A stretch of DNA of 64,000 nucleotides from CAZMGV01 sp964621525 [NCBI: uncultured bacterium] (lineage in GTDB: Bacteria; JAGRBM01), in NCBI GenBank assembly GCA_964621525.1, contig CAZUMS010000008.1:65686-129685 (forward strand), given 5' to 3'. The position numbers and the translations under genes were made by a program. The notes beneath the pieces were generated by a model. The model had not been told where the DNA came from and ran no database searches. It saw only the letters and a list, made by a program, of their open reading frames with translations. Below are positions 41,696 through 50,998 of this stretch, piece after piece (position 1 is the stretch's first letter; each line of letters begins with the position of its first letter).

Positions 41696-42478
41696 TTATT
41701 TCCCGGCCGCGCCCAACTGGTCGAGGAGGAACTGGACTCCGTGCTGCTCGGCATATTCGGCATCCATATCCTTCAGGTCTTCCAGAGCCGAACGTGCTTC
41801 GTCGGCCTTGCCGGCCGCACGGAAATTGTGAGCCGCCTGCAGGAGAGCCTGATTCTTCAGTATGCTGTCGGAGGCGTCCTTGGCCGCGGCCCGGAAGCCG
41901 CTGGCGGCTTCCTCAAACTTGCCGGCTTCGGACAGGGCGACTGCCCGGTTATAGGCCGCCAGACGTCCGACCGGTTCCCATACCGGTTTGGCGCTCTGGA
42001 TGTCGTTGAACGTGGATGCCGCCTGCTCCGTGTCTCCGGCATCGGTACGTGCGAAGCCGAGGTAGAAGCTTCCGACGAGGTCGGGACCTTTGGGTGAGGG
42101 TTTGCTGGGTGCGGCTTCCAGTTCTTTCAGGACCACGCCGGCCTTCACCTTGTCCGAATCGAACCGCTTCGAGTCGGCCGTTGCGACGGCATTCTTCTGC
42201 AGGTCCTCGAGTGACGCCGTACCGCTACCCTCGCTACCCACAGGCCGGTGATAGATGGAAATGGCCCGGTCGAGCTTGGAATACGCGTTCCGTTCCGCCG
42301 ACGCCGAGATCCGCTCAAAAGCGATCCAGCCGAGGGTCACGGCAACGATTCCGGCCAGAAGGCCGGCTGCGAGCGTGAAATTCTTTTCCAGCCACAAGAG
42401 GATGTCGTCGATCAGGTTTCCCGTGGTTTCAACAGTTCGAATCTTGGTGGTGCTTGCGGTCGTCTGGGTCTCCGGCAC
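41696..42478 (-). CDS. YfgM-like membrane-anchored TPR protein
   Basis: 260 residues, GTG start with AGGAG 10 bases upstream. An N-terminal cytoplasmic tail is followed by one membrane helix (FTLAAGLLAGIVAVTLGWIA) and a periplasmic TPR region (LVGSFYLGFARTDAGDTEQA, AAYNRAVALSEAGKFEEAAS, ALLQAAHNFRAAGKADEARS). In E. coli YfgM is a periplasmic chaperone partner of the Sec translocon encoded beside bamB. Gap to the bamB-like gene is 6 bp. Confidence 0.82.
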   Translation of the reverse strand: MPETQTTASTTKIRTVETTGNLIDDILLWLEKNFTLAAGLLAGIVAVTLGWIAFERISASAERNAYSKLDRAISIYHRPVGSEGSGTASLEDLQKNAVATADSKRFDSDKVKAGVVLKELEAAPSKPSPKGPDLVGSFYLGFARTDAGDTEQAASTFNDIQSAKPVWEPVGRLAAYNRAVALSEAGKFEEAASGFRAAAKDASDSILKNQALLQAAHNFRAAGKADEARSALEDLKDMDAEYAEQHGVQFLLDQLGAAGK

Positions 42479-42598
42479 GGTACGGTCACTCCTTAGAACG
42501 CCGGTCCCGCCCGGGGGCCGGCCATAATGACGGTGGCGGTATGTATTCGGGCGGGTGCTTTGAATTCAACCCCTCGGGGCCCTGCCCCGGAATATCCG

Positions 42599-45500
42599 TC
42601 AGAAAGTCGAGCCCAGGACAACTCGAACCTCGGTTCCTGCCCCGGCATCGAAGCCCCGGGCGACCGAGGTTCTTAATCTGGCCGGGAGATAGTAGAAGAG
42701 CCGCCCGTCCAGCCAGAGTTCGCCGCCGGCGCCCTTCATGAAGTTGCTCCCGCTGAAAGCGTCGTTCCAGACCTGCCCGGCATCGAAAAAGCCCACAAGG
42801 CCGACCCGGTCCAGATGCAACGGCAGGAGCAGTGGGCCGCGGTGGATATTGAGCAGGTTGATCCGGTACTCGGAATTGAAGGCCAGATAATTGTCCCCGG
42901 AGAAGCGGCTGTCGGGATAGCCGCGCAACAGGGGAATCCGGCCGCTGGAGAGCACCGCGGGGCCTTCTCCAATAGCGCCGCCCAGCGTGTAAGTCGGGAC
43001 CATAATCCGTCGTTTGAGCGTTGTCCCGGCGGAACTTCGGAGTGCAATGGTCTGTCTCGGGATGACGGGGACCGGCAGATAGAGCCTCGCGTCGCCGGAA
43101 AGATTGGCTCCCGTCCGGTCCGAACCGGCTTCTTTCAAGTATCCCTCAATAGCGCCGCTCAGGTTGATACCCAGCCGGGGGCCAAGCGTATTGGTCGCAT
43201 ATTTCAGGTTGGAGTAGTCAAGAACGAGCCGTGAGCCGACCAGATCAAGGGCCCGGAACTCGTTAGGACTGAGCCCCGGTATCTTCGCCGCCAATGCGGT
43301 GAGGCCGCCGTCCAGATCGCGGCGGCGCTCATAAAAAACCGCCAGTGACGCCGCGAACCCCTGCCGGAGATCTTCCAGATACGGGAGCTGGGCAACCGTT
43401 AATGCATCGCTGGTTGTGATACCGGCGGAAACCCTGAACCGGTCATTCCAGAAATCCCGGACTTCCGGGATACCAGTTCCGGCCGGGCCAATCCGCGAGA
43501 CTTCGCCCCTTCCAAAGGATACCAGATTTCGGGAGACCTGTACGTAAGGAAGGGGCCTTCCCCAGACCGGGAGCCGGTGCGCCCCGGCGGTGGCGAATAC
43601 CCGGGGTGCGTTACTGTTCAGGCCCCAGTATACAGACGCGCTCCAGAAACCGCGGCGAAGCACATCCTGTCCGCCGGTAAACGCACCCAGCAAAAAATCG
43701 TTCGACGACTGCGCCCACAAGGGTATCCAGAATCGAGGCAGATACATGGGCCACGGAGAGTAGGGGCGCTCTTCGGCAGCCACGGAACCGGTGGTATTCA
43801 CAGGCGCAGGTGTTTCCGGTGCTGGAGCCGCATCCGACGGTGCCGGTGCCGTTTCTGCTTTTGGCGTGACTGGCCAGGCGGTTGAAACCTCGGCAATCAC
43901 AACCCCCTGCCCGTCCGGAAGCAGTTCACGGTAGGCAATGCGTATCCCGTCGGGTGAAGGCGCCGGATCAAAAGCACCGCCGATGGAATCGGTGAGCTGG
44001 AGTATTTCTCCGCTCGCCGGCGACCAGATGTAAAGGTTGAACACTCCGGAAACATCGCTGGCAAAGACGATCCGGCCATCGGCGAGGTAGCGAGGAGTGA
44101 TGTTCCGCGCACCGGAGAAACCTCCTCTGATCGTTTCCGAATACCCCTGCCCGGAGTCGAGGATGACGATCCGCACCTCACCCCGCTCTCTCCGGGCAGC
44201 CACGAGCTGCTTGCCACCGGGAGAGAACCTGGGCGAAGACCAGACAACGCCTTTCTCTACCGGCCGGATGATCTGGGGTTCATCGGTTCCATTTCCAACA
44301 GCCAGCTCCGTATATGGGGGGCGATTACGGACGAATGCCCACAGGGAGCCGGATGGATGGACATCCGCATCGAATGCACGGAGTCCCCCCTTGAATTCAT
44401 CCCGTTCCCCATTCCGCCAGATTTCCAGCTGATTGAACCGGACGCCGGGCCGGGCCTCGGCGGCACCCTCTGTCACCCAGATTCCACCTTCAGAAGGCGG
44501 CTCCACCGGAGACCGGCGACGGAGGGGTTTCCGGTCTTTAACATCATCCCAATCCCTTTCGATCCCGGTTTCGGAATTGAGAAGGAAGGTCTTGAGCCCG
44601 TGCTCGGCGTCGGCTCCCCGGAACACAATGCCCTGACGTGTCCATCGAATGGCACCGATACCGCCTTCGATACGCACCGATGGCTCTGGGGCGGCTTTGC
44701 GATTTGCAGCCAGAGTGGCCGCCTCGTCCGTGAGCGATCTCTTCCAGCCATCCCAGAGATCGTAGAAGGGTTTCCCGCAGGCATCGGACAGGGTCTGCTG
44801 GATGAGGAACGGAATCAGTTTACCGGAATGTTTCCTGACGACTTCGTTGAGTGCGCCTTCGGGGCAGCTCCGGGCGTAGAAATCGAGGAACGAGGCTCCA
44901 ACCAGATATGGCCCGAGGCCCCCAGGATAGGGGATCCCGAGCACAGAAACTTCGTCGGGTTCGGGCAGTTTCCCGGCGGATGCTGCAACCCGGAGTAACC
45001 CCCGGCTGGCGGCGTCATATACCCTTCCCCGGCGTTCCTTTGCAGGAATCTCAGGATGCGATTCCTGCCACACGGCGAGCCCTTCAATCAGAAAAATCGG
45101 GACCAATGAACCGGGTGAACCGAAGCCAGGAGCCTTGCCGAACAGATACCGGGGGATCTTCGCCCAGCCATCTGCCCGGTCCAGATGGTGGACATGTGTC
45201 AGTTCATGACGGACGAGAATATCCAGCCAGTCATCGTAACTGGCGAGAAAATCGTCTTCTTGGGGAGCCGTTACAAAGATCTGGGTCTGCGGGTACGGGA
45301 ACGGAAGCGCGAAACCGTTAGGGGAATCGCTGCTATCGTTCACGACCAGCCGGATCCGTTCCGATGGAGTCCAGTCGAACCGCCCGGAAACGAGACCGGC
45401 TGCACGCTCGGCACGGGCGAGGATTTCAAGGCCGAGTTCCCGGTCACCGGACGGAATGATCACCGTCACGCGGGTTCCTTGCAGCTCGATCCAGTCGAGC

Positions 45501-45616
45501 TCCACGCCGGGGGCTTCCATAACGTCGAGTTCCTGGGCGGTCGCCGCAGGCGGGCAAACCAGAACCGGCATCAGAGCCAGAAAGGAATAACAGAGCGTCC
45601 TGAGCCAACGGCTCAT
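42599..45616 (-). CDS. Metallopeptidase-like/TolB-like propeller/outer-membrane barrel fusion
   Basis: 1005 residues from ATG 45616, which follows GGAGG. A signal peptide is at about 1-28. About 30-310 is a gluzincin-type peptidase domain with HELTH (His137, His141) and a likely third ligand Glu178 in FLIEGLAVWQE. About 320-600 is a six-blade-type WD40/PD40 beta-propeller (for example YLADGRIVFASDVSGVFNLY and FDPAPSPDGIRIAYREL). From about 650 to the end is a bacterial surface antigen/Omp85-like barrel with the C-terminal GLVGFFDAGQVWNDAFSGSN and a final Phe. Function not known; a surface-anchored protease is inferred. It follows the 45650 gene by 33 bp. Confidence 0.8.
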   Translation of the reverse strand: MSRWLRTLCYSFLALMPVLVCPPAATAQELDVMEAPGVELDWIELQGTRVTVIIPSGDRELGLEILARAERAAGLVSGRFDWTPSERIRLVVNDSSDSPNGFALPFPYPQTQIFVTAPQEDDFLASYDDWLDILVRHELTHVHHLDRADGWAKIPRYLFGKAPGFGSPGSLVPIFLIEGLAVWQESHPEIPAKERRGRVYDAASRGLLRVAASAGKLPEPDEVSVLGIPYPGGLGPYLVGASFLDFYARSCPEGALNEVVRKHSGKLIPFLIQQTLSDACGKPFYDLWDGWKRSLTDEAATLAANRKAAPEPSVRIEGGIGAIRWTRQGIVFRGADAEHGLKTFLLNSETGIERDWDDVKDRKPLRRRSPVEPPSEGGIWVTEGAAEARPGVRFNQLEIWRNGERDEFKGGLRAFDADVHPSGSLWAFVRNRPPYTELAVGNGTDEPQIIRPVEKGVVWSSPRFSPGGKQLVAARRERGEVRIVILDSGQGYSETIRGGFSGARNITPRYLADGRIVFASDVSGVFNLYIWSPASGEILQLTDSIGGAFDPAPSPDGIRIAYRELLPDGQGVVIAEVSTAWPVTPKAETAPAPSDAAPAPETPAPVNTTGSVAAEERPYSPWPMYLPRFWIPLWAQSSNDFLLGAFTGGQDVLRRGFWSASVYWGLNSNAPRVFATAGAHRLPVWGRPLPYVQVSRNLVSFGRGEVSRIGPAGTGIPEVRDFWNDRFRVSAGITTSDALTVAQLPYLEDLRQGFAASLAVFYERRRDLDGGLTALAAKIPGLSPNEFRALDLVGSRLVLDYSNLKYATNTLGPRLGINLSGAIEGYLKEAGSDRTGANLSGDARLYLPVPVIPRQTIALRSSAGTTLKRRIMVPTYTLGGAIGEGPAVLSSGRIPLLRGYPDSRFSGDNYLAFNSEYRINLLNIHRGPLLLPLHLDRVGLVGFFDAGQVWNDAFSGSNFMKGAGGELWLDGRLFYYLPARLRTSVARGFDAGAGTEVRVVLGSTF

Positions 45617-45649
45617 GGGGTGGGATCCTCCGGAACCGGAACCGTACAC

Positions 45650-48600
45650 TTAATTTCGGGCGGAGGCACCAGCGGCAGGATTATGAACCATAAGTTCCTC
45701 AACCCGGGCATCGGCCCGGCGGAGCCTTGAAACGAGTACGGCGAAAATACCGCGGGAAATTTCCGGGTGATCCCCGAGGATATCAAAAAAATCCTCCTGG
45801 GTGATTCTCAGGGCGAGCACCGGGCCGATGGCGCTGACCGAGGCCGAACGGGTGGCATTGTCCAGAATCGCCATTTCGCCGAAACACTCTCCGGGGCCGA
45901 GCCGTGCCAGATCGTTGTCGCCCGCGAAAATCCGGACATTCCCGGTCACCAGCAGATACAGGGAATCACCCGGATCGCCCTGCCGGAAAATCACTTCTCC
46001 GTTGTCGTAGGTGACAACGTGGGCTTCGTGCGCGAGTCCGATAAGTTCGTCGCCGGGAACCTGCTGAAAGAGCGAAACGCTCTTCAAGAACAGGACCCGC
46101 TCAAGCGTAGTCAGCATACGGTAAGGACCTCCGGGGGAATCGTAAGACTGGGAATGATCGATGATCCGTTTCGCCTTGTAAATCCGGCCCAGTTCCAGAA
46201 GTTCCTGGCGCTGGGCGGGATCGTCGTGGACAGCCTGATAAATTTCTTCGATGCAGATTCTGAACAGGAATCCGCCCTGAAACTGGAGCCGGTTCAGCTC
46301 GTCGTATCTGGAACCTGCCTCCATCGCCCTGAGCCATAGACCCGTCAGATAGGGATCAGAGGCGGATCGCAGGAATGAGACCGTCTGGTCGTTACTCTCC
46401 ACACAGTCCGGATGGCGGCGGCCCAGGCAGTTTTCGGCTTCGTTCCACGCGGATCCGTCCAGCAGCGGAACGATCCAGCTGCGCTGGTCGCGAGTGAGCA
46501 AATTCTCAAGCGCTTCCAGTGCTGTCGCGATCCGGTTCCGGTTCCCGCTTTCCAGACTCTGCTGAACGTTAAGGACTGTTTCGGTACCGATCTGCATCCG
46601 GAGAAGGTCGAGTACCCGACGGCCGCAAAGAACGAGCCGGCGGCGGAGTGCTTCCTGCAGGAGTTCATCCGTTGAGGCGCGGGACGGAGACAGGAGGCGT
46701 CGCCGCCGGGCAAACCAGTGGCATGCCGACCGAGATTCGATATCGAGAAGTGTTTCCACCCGGCCTCTCTCGCTGCGCCGGTATGTATCAAACGCGCAGC
46801 GGCTCAAGTTGCGCAGGATCTGGTACCGGAGTCTGTCGTCTTCGTGGTCTGCCAGCGACCACAGCACATCAATGGCCTCGCCGGTCCCGATCCGCCGGAG
46901 CAGCTTGGGAATCCGTAACCGGATATCCATCGGCACCTCTGCCGATTTCAGAGAGTCGGACAGATAGCCGAGCGCAAGTGATCCGAATTCCTCAAGGGCC
47001 AGTACTGCGGCCGATCGGGAGCGCCAGTCGCCAAGAGCAGCGACCAGCGGAGTAAGGAGGCACGGATGCTTGAGCCTGCCACTGGCACTCAGCGCCTGGA
47101 TCTGCACGGACCGGGATTCGTCATGTACAAGCCGGAGCAGCGTACGCCCGAAAGCGGTGACTTCTGTTTCTCCCAGAATCCGGACGGCGCGAAGCCGCAT
47201 TGCTTCAGTTCCACTGAGGAGACTGCGGATGTGCTCGGCTGTTGCGAGCACGCCTTCAACACCCGCCGATCTCATGAGTGAGATGCAGGCGGTGTCGGCG
47301 ATCTCAGGGTCGTCCCCGCGAACCAGGTCGGGCAGATAGTCGAGCGTTTCCTCGCCGGCCATGTCGCCATAGACACGAATGGCCGAAAGCCGGACTTCCC
47401 TGCTGCCGGTTTCGGCAAGCCTCCGGACCGCCTGACGGTCTAGCGGAAGGCTCCCCGCATGGTCCAGGGCGAATTTCTGCCGGTCCGGATCGCCGAGCAT
47501 CCGCGAGATTGCCGCCGCCGCGTCTGCGGGGGAAATGCTGGCAAGGTTTTTCAGGGCAAACTCGGCCTGGAAGGTATTCCCGCTTTCGACAGTCCGGCGG
47601 AGCAGTCCGATGACTTCAGGCGTCCGAACGAGTTCCAGTGAACTCGAATCCAGCTTGCGCTGGACAAGCGAATCCACCAGCGCCTTGAGATACGACCGGC
47701 GCAGGAAAACGATCACCGTGACCCAGAGGACGATAAGGAATATGCAGACCCAGCTGAGGCCGACGGGTCCGAGGCGGCTGCCGAGCCAGACGACGATCAG
47801 GCCGCCGGCGGCGTAACCGAGCGGCTTGATGGCGCCCTCGATAACCGATTTGATCCGGGTCTTCACCTGCGGGGAGAACGGATAATAGAGGAGCTGAAGT
47901 GCGGAATCGTTGATCGTGAACTGGAATGCGTTATCGCTGAACTTGAGCACCGTGGCGGCCATGAGAGAACCGGCGCCGAGCCAGAGCCAGATGCTGCTGG
48001 CGCCCATGAATAGCGGCATTACCAGCAGCCCGGCGGCCATGCCGAACAGGGCCAGAAGCCGGGATGAGATGAAAAAATGGAACACGAATGCCAGTGCGCC
48101 TGTGAGTCCGTAAAACAGCGCGAAATAGGCCGCCAGTTTCTCGCCTGAATAGTGCTGCCGGGCGATCACCTTGAACTGGTAATCGGCAACCGTGGCCGCC
48201 ATGAAGGCCAGCAGAAACAGCGCAATAATGAGAATCGAATATCCGGACCTGAGGGTATTCCCCAGGCTGGCAGTAGCGGAATGGACACTGGCCGTCCGGG
48301 TACTAGTGGCCTGCCCTGGGCCGAGAAATCGGGAACCGATCCGGCTGATCATGAATGCCGTGGCGAACAGCAGAACAGCGTTGACCAGTAGTAGGGCCTG
48401 GGTGCCGATCATACCCACCATTGCGCCCACGGAAAGCCCGCAGACGACAATGCCAATCATCCGGCTGCTTCCGATGATCCCGAAAAGCCGCTTGGCTTCA
48501 CGTGCATCGTGGAGATCTCCGGCCAGCGTCCAGAACTGGACCACGAGCAGGTTCGACGTGATTTCGACGAAAACATAGAGAGCGGGCAGGACAGAGGTCC

Positions 48601-49012
48601 ATCCGGTTTTGAGCAGTCCCCACGCGGCGCAATAGGCTACGGCTACACAAACGGCGAACCATCCGTTCAGGCGGTCCACTCTGAGCCGGCTGGCGTAAGT
48701 GGCATATACCGGGATAGTCAGGGCTGATACGACGCCGTAGGCTACGGACATCCAGGGCAGCCACTGAACCGGATAGGCTGTAAGAAACAACGCATCCCGG
48801 GCGGTCCGCCCGGTCGTGAAAATTACTCCGACAAGGAACAGGTAGACGAAAAGCTCCGAGGTCCGGACGATTTCTTCCGGCCGGATATCCAAAGCTTCAT
48901 ACAGCTTTTGGTTTCTGCCTGGTGTGCTGTCAGGATCCGGAATGGACAAGCTTGTTCTCGGTTTCTCGACAGGAGTGCAGTTCCAGTCTTGACCCATGGC
49001 TACCATTTTCAC
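45650..49012 (-). CDS. Npt-type MFS transporter fused to HEAT repeats and cyclic nucleotide-binding domain
   Basis: 1120 residues from GTG 49012 (ATG 49006 also possible). About 45-440 has a dozen membrane helices of the nucleotide transporter (ATP/ADP translocase-like) MFS branch: LFLVGVIFTTGRTARDALFL, LLVVQFWTLAGDLHDAREAK. About 450-740 is HEAT-like (VRLSAIRVYGDMAGEETLDY, RLRAVRILGETEVTAFGRTL). About 975-1105 is a cNMP-binding domain (VIFRQGDPGDSLYLLVTGNV, LGPGECFGEMAILDNATRSA), with the phosphate-binding FGEMAIL motif intact. Role unknown; signal-gated transport or a sensor derived from a transporter. Confidence 0.85.
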   Translation of the reverse strand: MKMVAMGQDWNCTPVEKPRTSLSIPDPDSTPGRNQKLYEALDIRPEEIVRTSELFVYLFLVGVIFTTGRTARDALFLTAYPVQWLPWMSVAYGVVSALTIPVYATYASRLRVDRLNGWFAVCVAVAYCAAWGLLKTGWTSVLPALYVFVEITSNLLVVQFWTLAGDLHDAREAKRLFGIIGSSRMIGIVVCGLSVGAMVGMIGTQALLLVNAVLLFATAFMISRIGSRFLGPGQATSTRTASVHSATASLGNTLRSGYSILIIALFLLAFMAATVADYQFKVIARQHYSGEKLAAYFALFYGLTGALAFVFHFFISSRLLALFGMAAGLLVMPLFMGASSIWLWLGAGSLMAATVLKFSDNAFQFTINDSALQLLYYPFSPQVKTRIKSVIEGAIKPLGYAAGGLIVVWLGSRLGPVGLSWVCIFLIVLWVTVIVFLRRSYLKALVDSLVQRKLDSSSLELVRTPEVIGLLRRTVESGNTFQAEFALKNLASISPADAAAAISRMLGDPDRQKFALDHAGSLPLDRQAVRRLAETGSREVRLSAIRVYGDMAGEETLDYLPDLVRGDDPEIADTACISLMRSAGVEGVLATAEHIRSLLSGTEAMRLRAVRILGETEVTAFGRTLLRLVHDESRSVQIQALSASGRLKHPCLLTPLVAALGDWRSRSAAVLALEEFGSLALGYLSDSLKSAEVPMDIRLRIPKLLRRIGTGEAIDVLWSLADHEDDRLRYQILRNLSRCAFDTYRRSERGRVETLLDIESRSACHWFARRRRLLSPSRASTDELLQEALRRRLVLCGRRVLDLLRMQIGTETVLNVQQSLESGNRNRIATALEALENLLTRDQRSWIVPLLDGSAWNEAENCLGRRHPDCVESNDQTVSFLRSASDPYLTGLWLRAMEAGSRYDELNRLQFQGGFLFRICIEEIYQAVHDDPAQRQELLELGRIYKAKRIIDHSQSYDSPGGPYRMLTTLERVLFLKSVSLFQQVPGDELIGLAHEAHVVTYDNGEVIFRQGDPGDSLYLLVTGNVRIFAGDNDLARLGPGECFGEMAILDNATRSASVSAIGPVLALRITQEDFFDILGDHPEISRGIFAVLVSRLRRADARVEELMVHNPAAGASARN

Positions 49013-49026
49013 AATGACCTAGATCT

Positions 49027-49049
49027 GGTTAGCAGTTTTGTTGCTAATC
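49027..49049. promoter_or_regulatory. Inverted repeat in the divergent promoter region
   Basis: GGTTAGCA-N7-TGCTAATC, an 8-bp stem with one G-T pair, sits about 15 bp upstream of the MFS-HEAT gene and 150 bp upstream of the TPR-barrel gene. It may be an operator shared by the divergent genes. The remaining 49050-49198 contains only a weak TATAAA-type -10 box near 49096. Confidence 0.35.
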
Positions 49050-49198
49050 CGCTCGTAACAGGCTCAAAGCGGAACACCCTAAATAAGTGTGCCTATAAAA
49101 TTTTGGGGCTCGGGACCGGGTCCCTTGTTCTCGGGGCTTCGGGAAAATTAACCTAGCCGGTAAGTCCAAGGCTGGGGGAAATCCTCATTATTCGCGAC

Positions 49199-50911
49199 GT
49201 GTTACACCGTTGCCCGCTTGTCGTTGCTACCATGCTTTTGGTAGCGGGTTTGTTGTTAGCGAAGCCCGTTGCGGCTCAGGATGCCGTTCCCGCTCCGCCT
49301 CCCCCGGCGGCAGTCGAGGCTCCCAAGATCAAAGTCCAGCTGACCCGTCAGGCAGTCAGGGAAAAGGCCAGAGTTCAGATCGAGTCCGGCCAGGCCGATC
49401 AGGCCATCAAGAATCTGAGTGCGATTCTGGCGAAGTTCCCGGACGATCAGGAGGCTTTCTACCTCCTTGGCCGCGCCTACGAGGCCAAACTCGACTTGAA
49501 AACAGCCATCGCCAATTACGCAAAGGCCACCACTGTCAAGGAAGCCTATGCGGCACAGGCCCGTATCTACCGGGAAAAACTCCAGGATGCGGAACTGGCG
49601 AGCCGCACAGTGGCTGTCGGACTGAACAAGTTTCCGGACTACATCCCGCTTCTGATCGAACGGGCGATCCAGTTGATCAATCGTGACCAGTTTGCAGCGG
49701 CCGAGAAAGTGCTCCGCCGGGCGGTTCAGTTGCCCACCGGGGACAGCATTCCCAACCGGTTCTATCTGGCCCAGTCACTTCATGGACAGAAGAAATATGC
49801 AGAAGCCCGGCCGATCTTCAAGGAACTTTCCGAACAGACCCGGCGCAAGAGCTATGCGCGGGCAGCGAAGGATTATCTCGAGAATATCGACTTCGAAGAA
49901 AGCCGGATGCTCGCGGAGCAGCAGGCCAAGGCAAAGACTGCCCAACCCGTAAGTAGCGCCAAGCCATTTTCGTTTCTTTTTCGCTTGAAGGGAGACTACG
50001 ACACCAATGTCGCCCTTTATCCCGATAGCGAAAAGGTGAATCTCCCGGGAGGGAGCTCCGACGACTTCAGACTTGCGGTCGAGATGGCCGGTTCGTACCG
50101 GTTCCCTGAAACGAAGTATGGCGCCTTCGGTTTCTCTGCGAATGTCTACAGCGGAACCCTGTTCCGGCTGACCGATTTCCAGGCCGGTGCCGTTGGTGCC
50201 GGTGCATTCGTTGTGAGCCGGGGCGAAGGCGAAGATGGTGTGGGCGACTGGCTCTGGAAAAACTCGCTTGACGCTTCATACGGGTTTTTCGGTCATTATG
50301 GCGGCGACCCTGATCCGAACGATCCTTCTAACCGGTCGTTTTCGCTGTTTTCGCAGACGTATGCCCTGAATTCGCGGGCCATTTACCGGTTCGCCGAGTT
50401 TTGGAACCTGAATGGTAGTTTGCAGCCGTCTTACACAAAATTCGGATCCGATTCGGCGGCCCGGAACAACTTTACAACCGCTCTCTCCGTGGGTCCTTCA
50501 AGAACGATAGGAAGCGGCCCAGGCAGCCTCCGGATCGATCTACTGGGCAACGTGAAATACCGAACCGCCAAGTCGGATGACTATTCGCTGATTGCCTATG
50601 GTGTGACCCTCAACGTGCAATACCGGCTCGTGAAAGAGATCGATCTGACCGCCGGAGCGATCTTCGACCGGCGTGATCACTTCAATTCTGATGCGGGCGG
50701 TGACGGCAATTATTCGACGAAGCGGGTGGATAACAACCTGATCTGGTACGCAGGCACGGAGTGGACCATGGGCGAGTGGGCCAATTTAAAGGGTAAACTC
50801 TCGCTGCTATATTCCGGCGAGAACAATTCGTCGACCAATACCAAGGCAAGTGGGACCGACTTGGAATATAGTAAGCATGTGATATCACTGGGTTTTGGCG
50901 TGGAATATTGA
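49199..50911 (+). CDS. TPR-plus-beta-barrel outer-membrane protein
   Basis: 570 residues, GTG start with a weak Shine-Dalgarno; ATG 49232 is an alternative. A signal peptide (LVAGLLLAKPVAAQ) is followed by TPR helices at about 50-250 (ALKNLSAILAKFPDDQEAFY-like repeats; LGRAYEAKLDLKTAIANYAK), then a beta-barrel from about 270 (FLFRLKGDYDTNVALYPDSE) to a terminal Tyr. This layout resembles surface lipoprotein assembly modifiers and related TPR-barrel exporters. It is followed 87 bp downstream by a FecR protein, suggesting a two-gene surface system. Confidence 0.78.
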   Translation: MLHRCPLVVATMLLVAGLLLAKPVAAQDAVPAPPPPAAVEAPKIKVQLTRQAVREKARVQIESGQADQAIKNLSAILAKFPDDQEAFYLLGRAYEAKLDLKTAIANYAKATTVKEAYAAQARIYREKLQDAELASRTVAVGLNKFPDYIPLLIERAIQLINRDQFAAAEKVLRRAVQLPTGDSIPNRFYLAQSLHGQKKYAEARPIFKELSEQTRRKSYARAAKDYLENIDFEESRMLAEQQAKAKTAQPVSSAKPFSFLFRLKGDYDTNVALYPDSEKVNLPGGSSDDFRLAVEMAGSYRFPETKYGAFGFSANVYSGTLFRLTDFQAGAVGAGAFVVSRGEGEDGVGDWLWKNSLDASYGFFGHYGGDPDPNDPSNRSFSLFSQTYALNSRAIYRFAEFWNLNGSLQPSYTKFGSDSAARNNFTTALSVGPSRTIGSGPGSLRIDLLGNVKYRTAKSDDYSLIAYGVTLNVQYRLVKEIDLTAGAIFDRRDHFNSDAGGDGNYSTKRVDNNLIWYAGTEWTMGEWANLKGKLSLLYSGENNSSTNTKASGTDLEYSKHVISLGFGVEY

Positions 50912-50998
50912 TTCTCGGCTCAGGTGAGCCCCGTCACTGACAAACCAAGGAAAATCTCCAATACTTAGGACAACTTACGACGGGGATGGCACTCTAAT

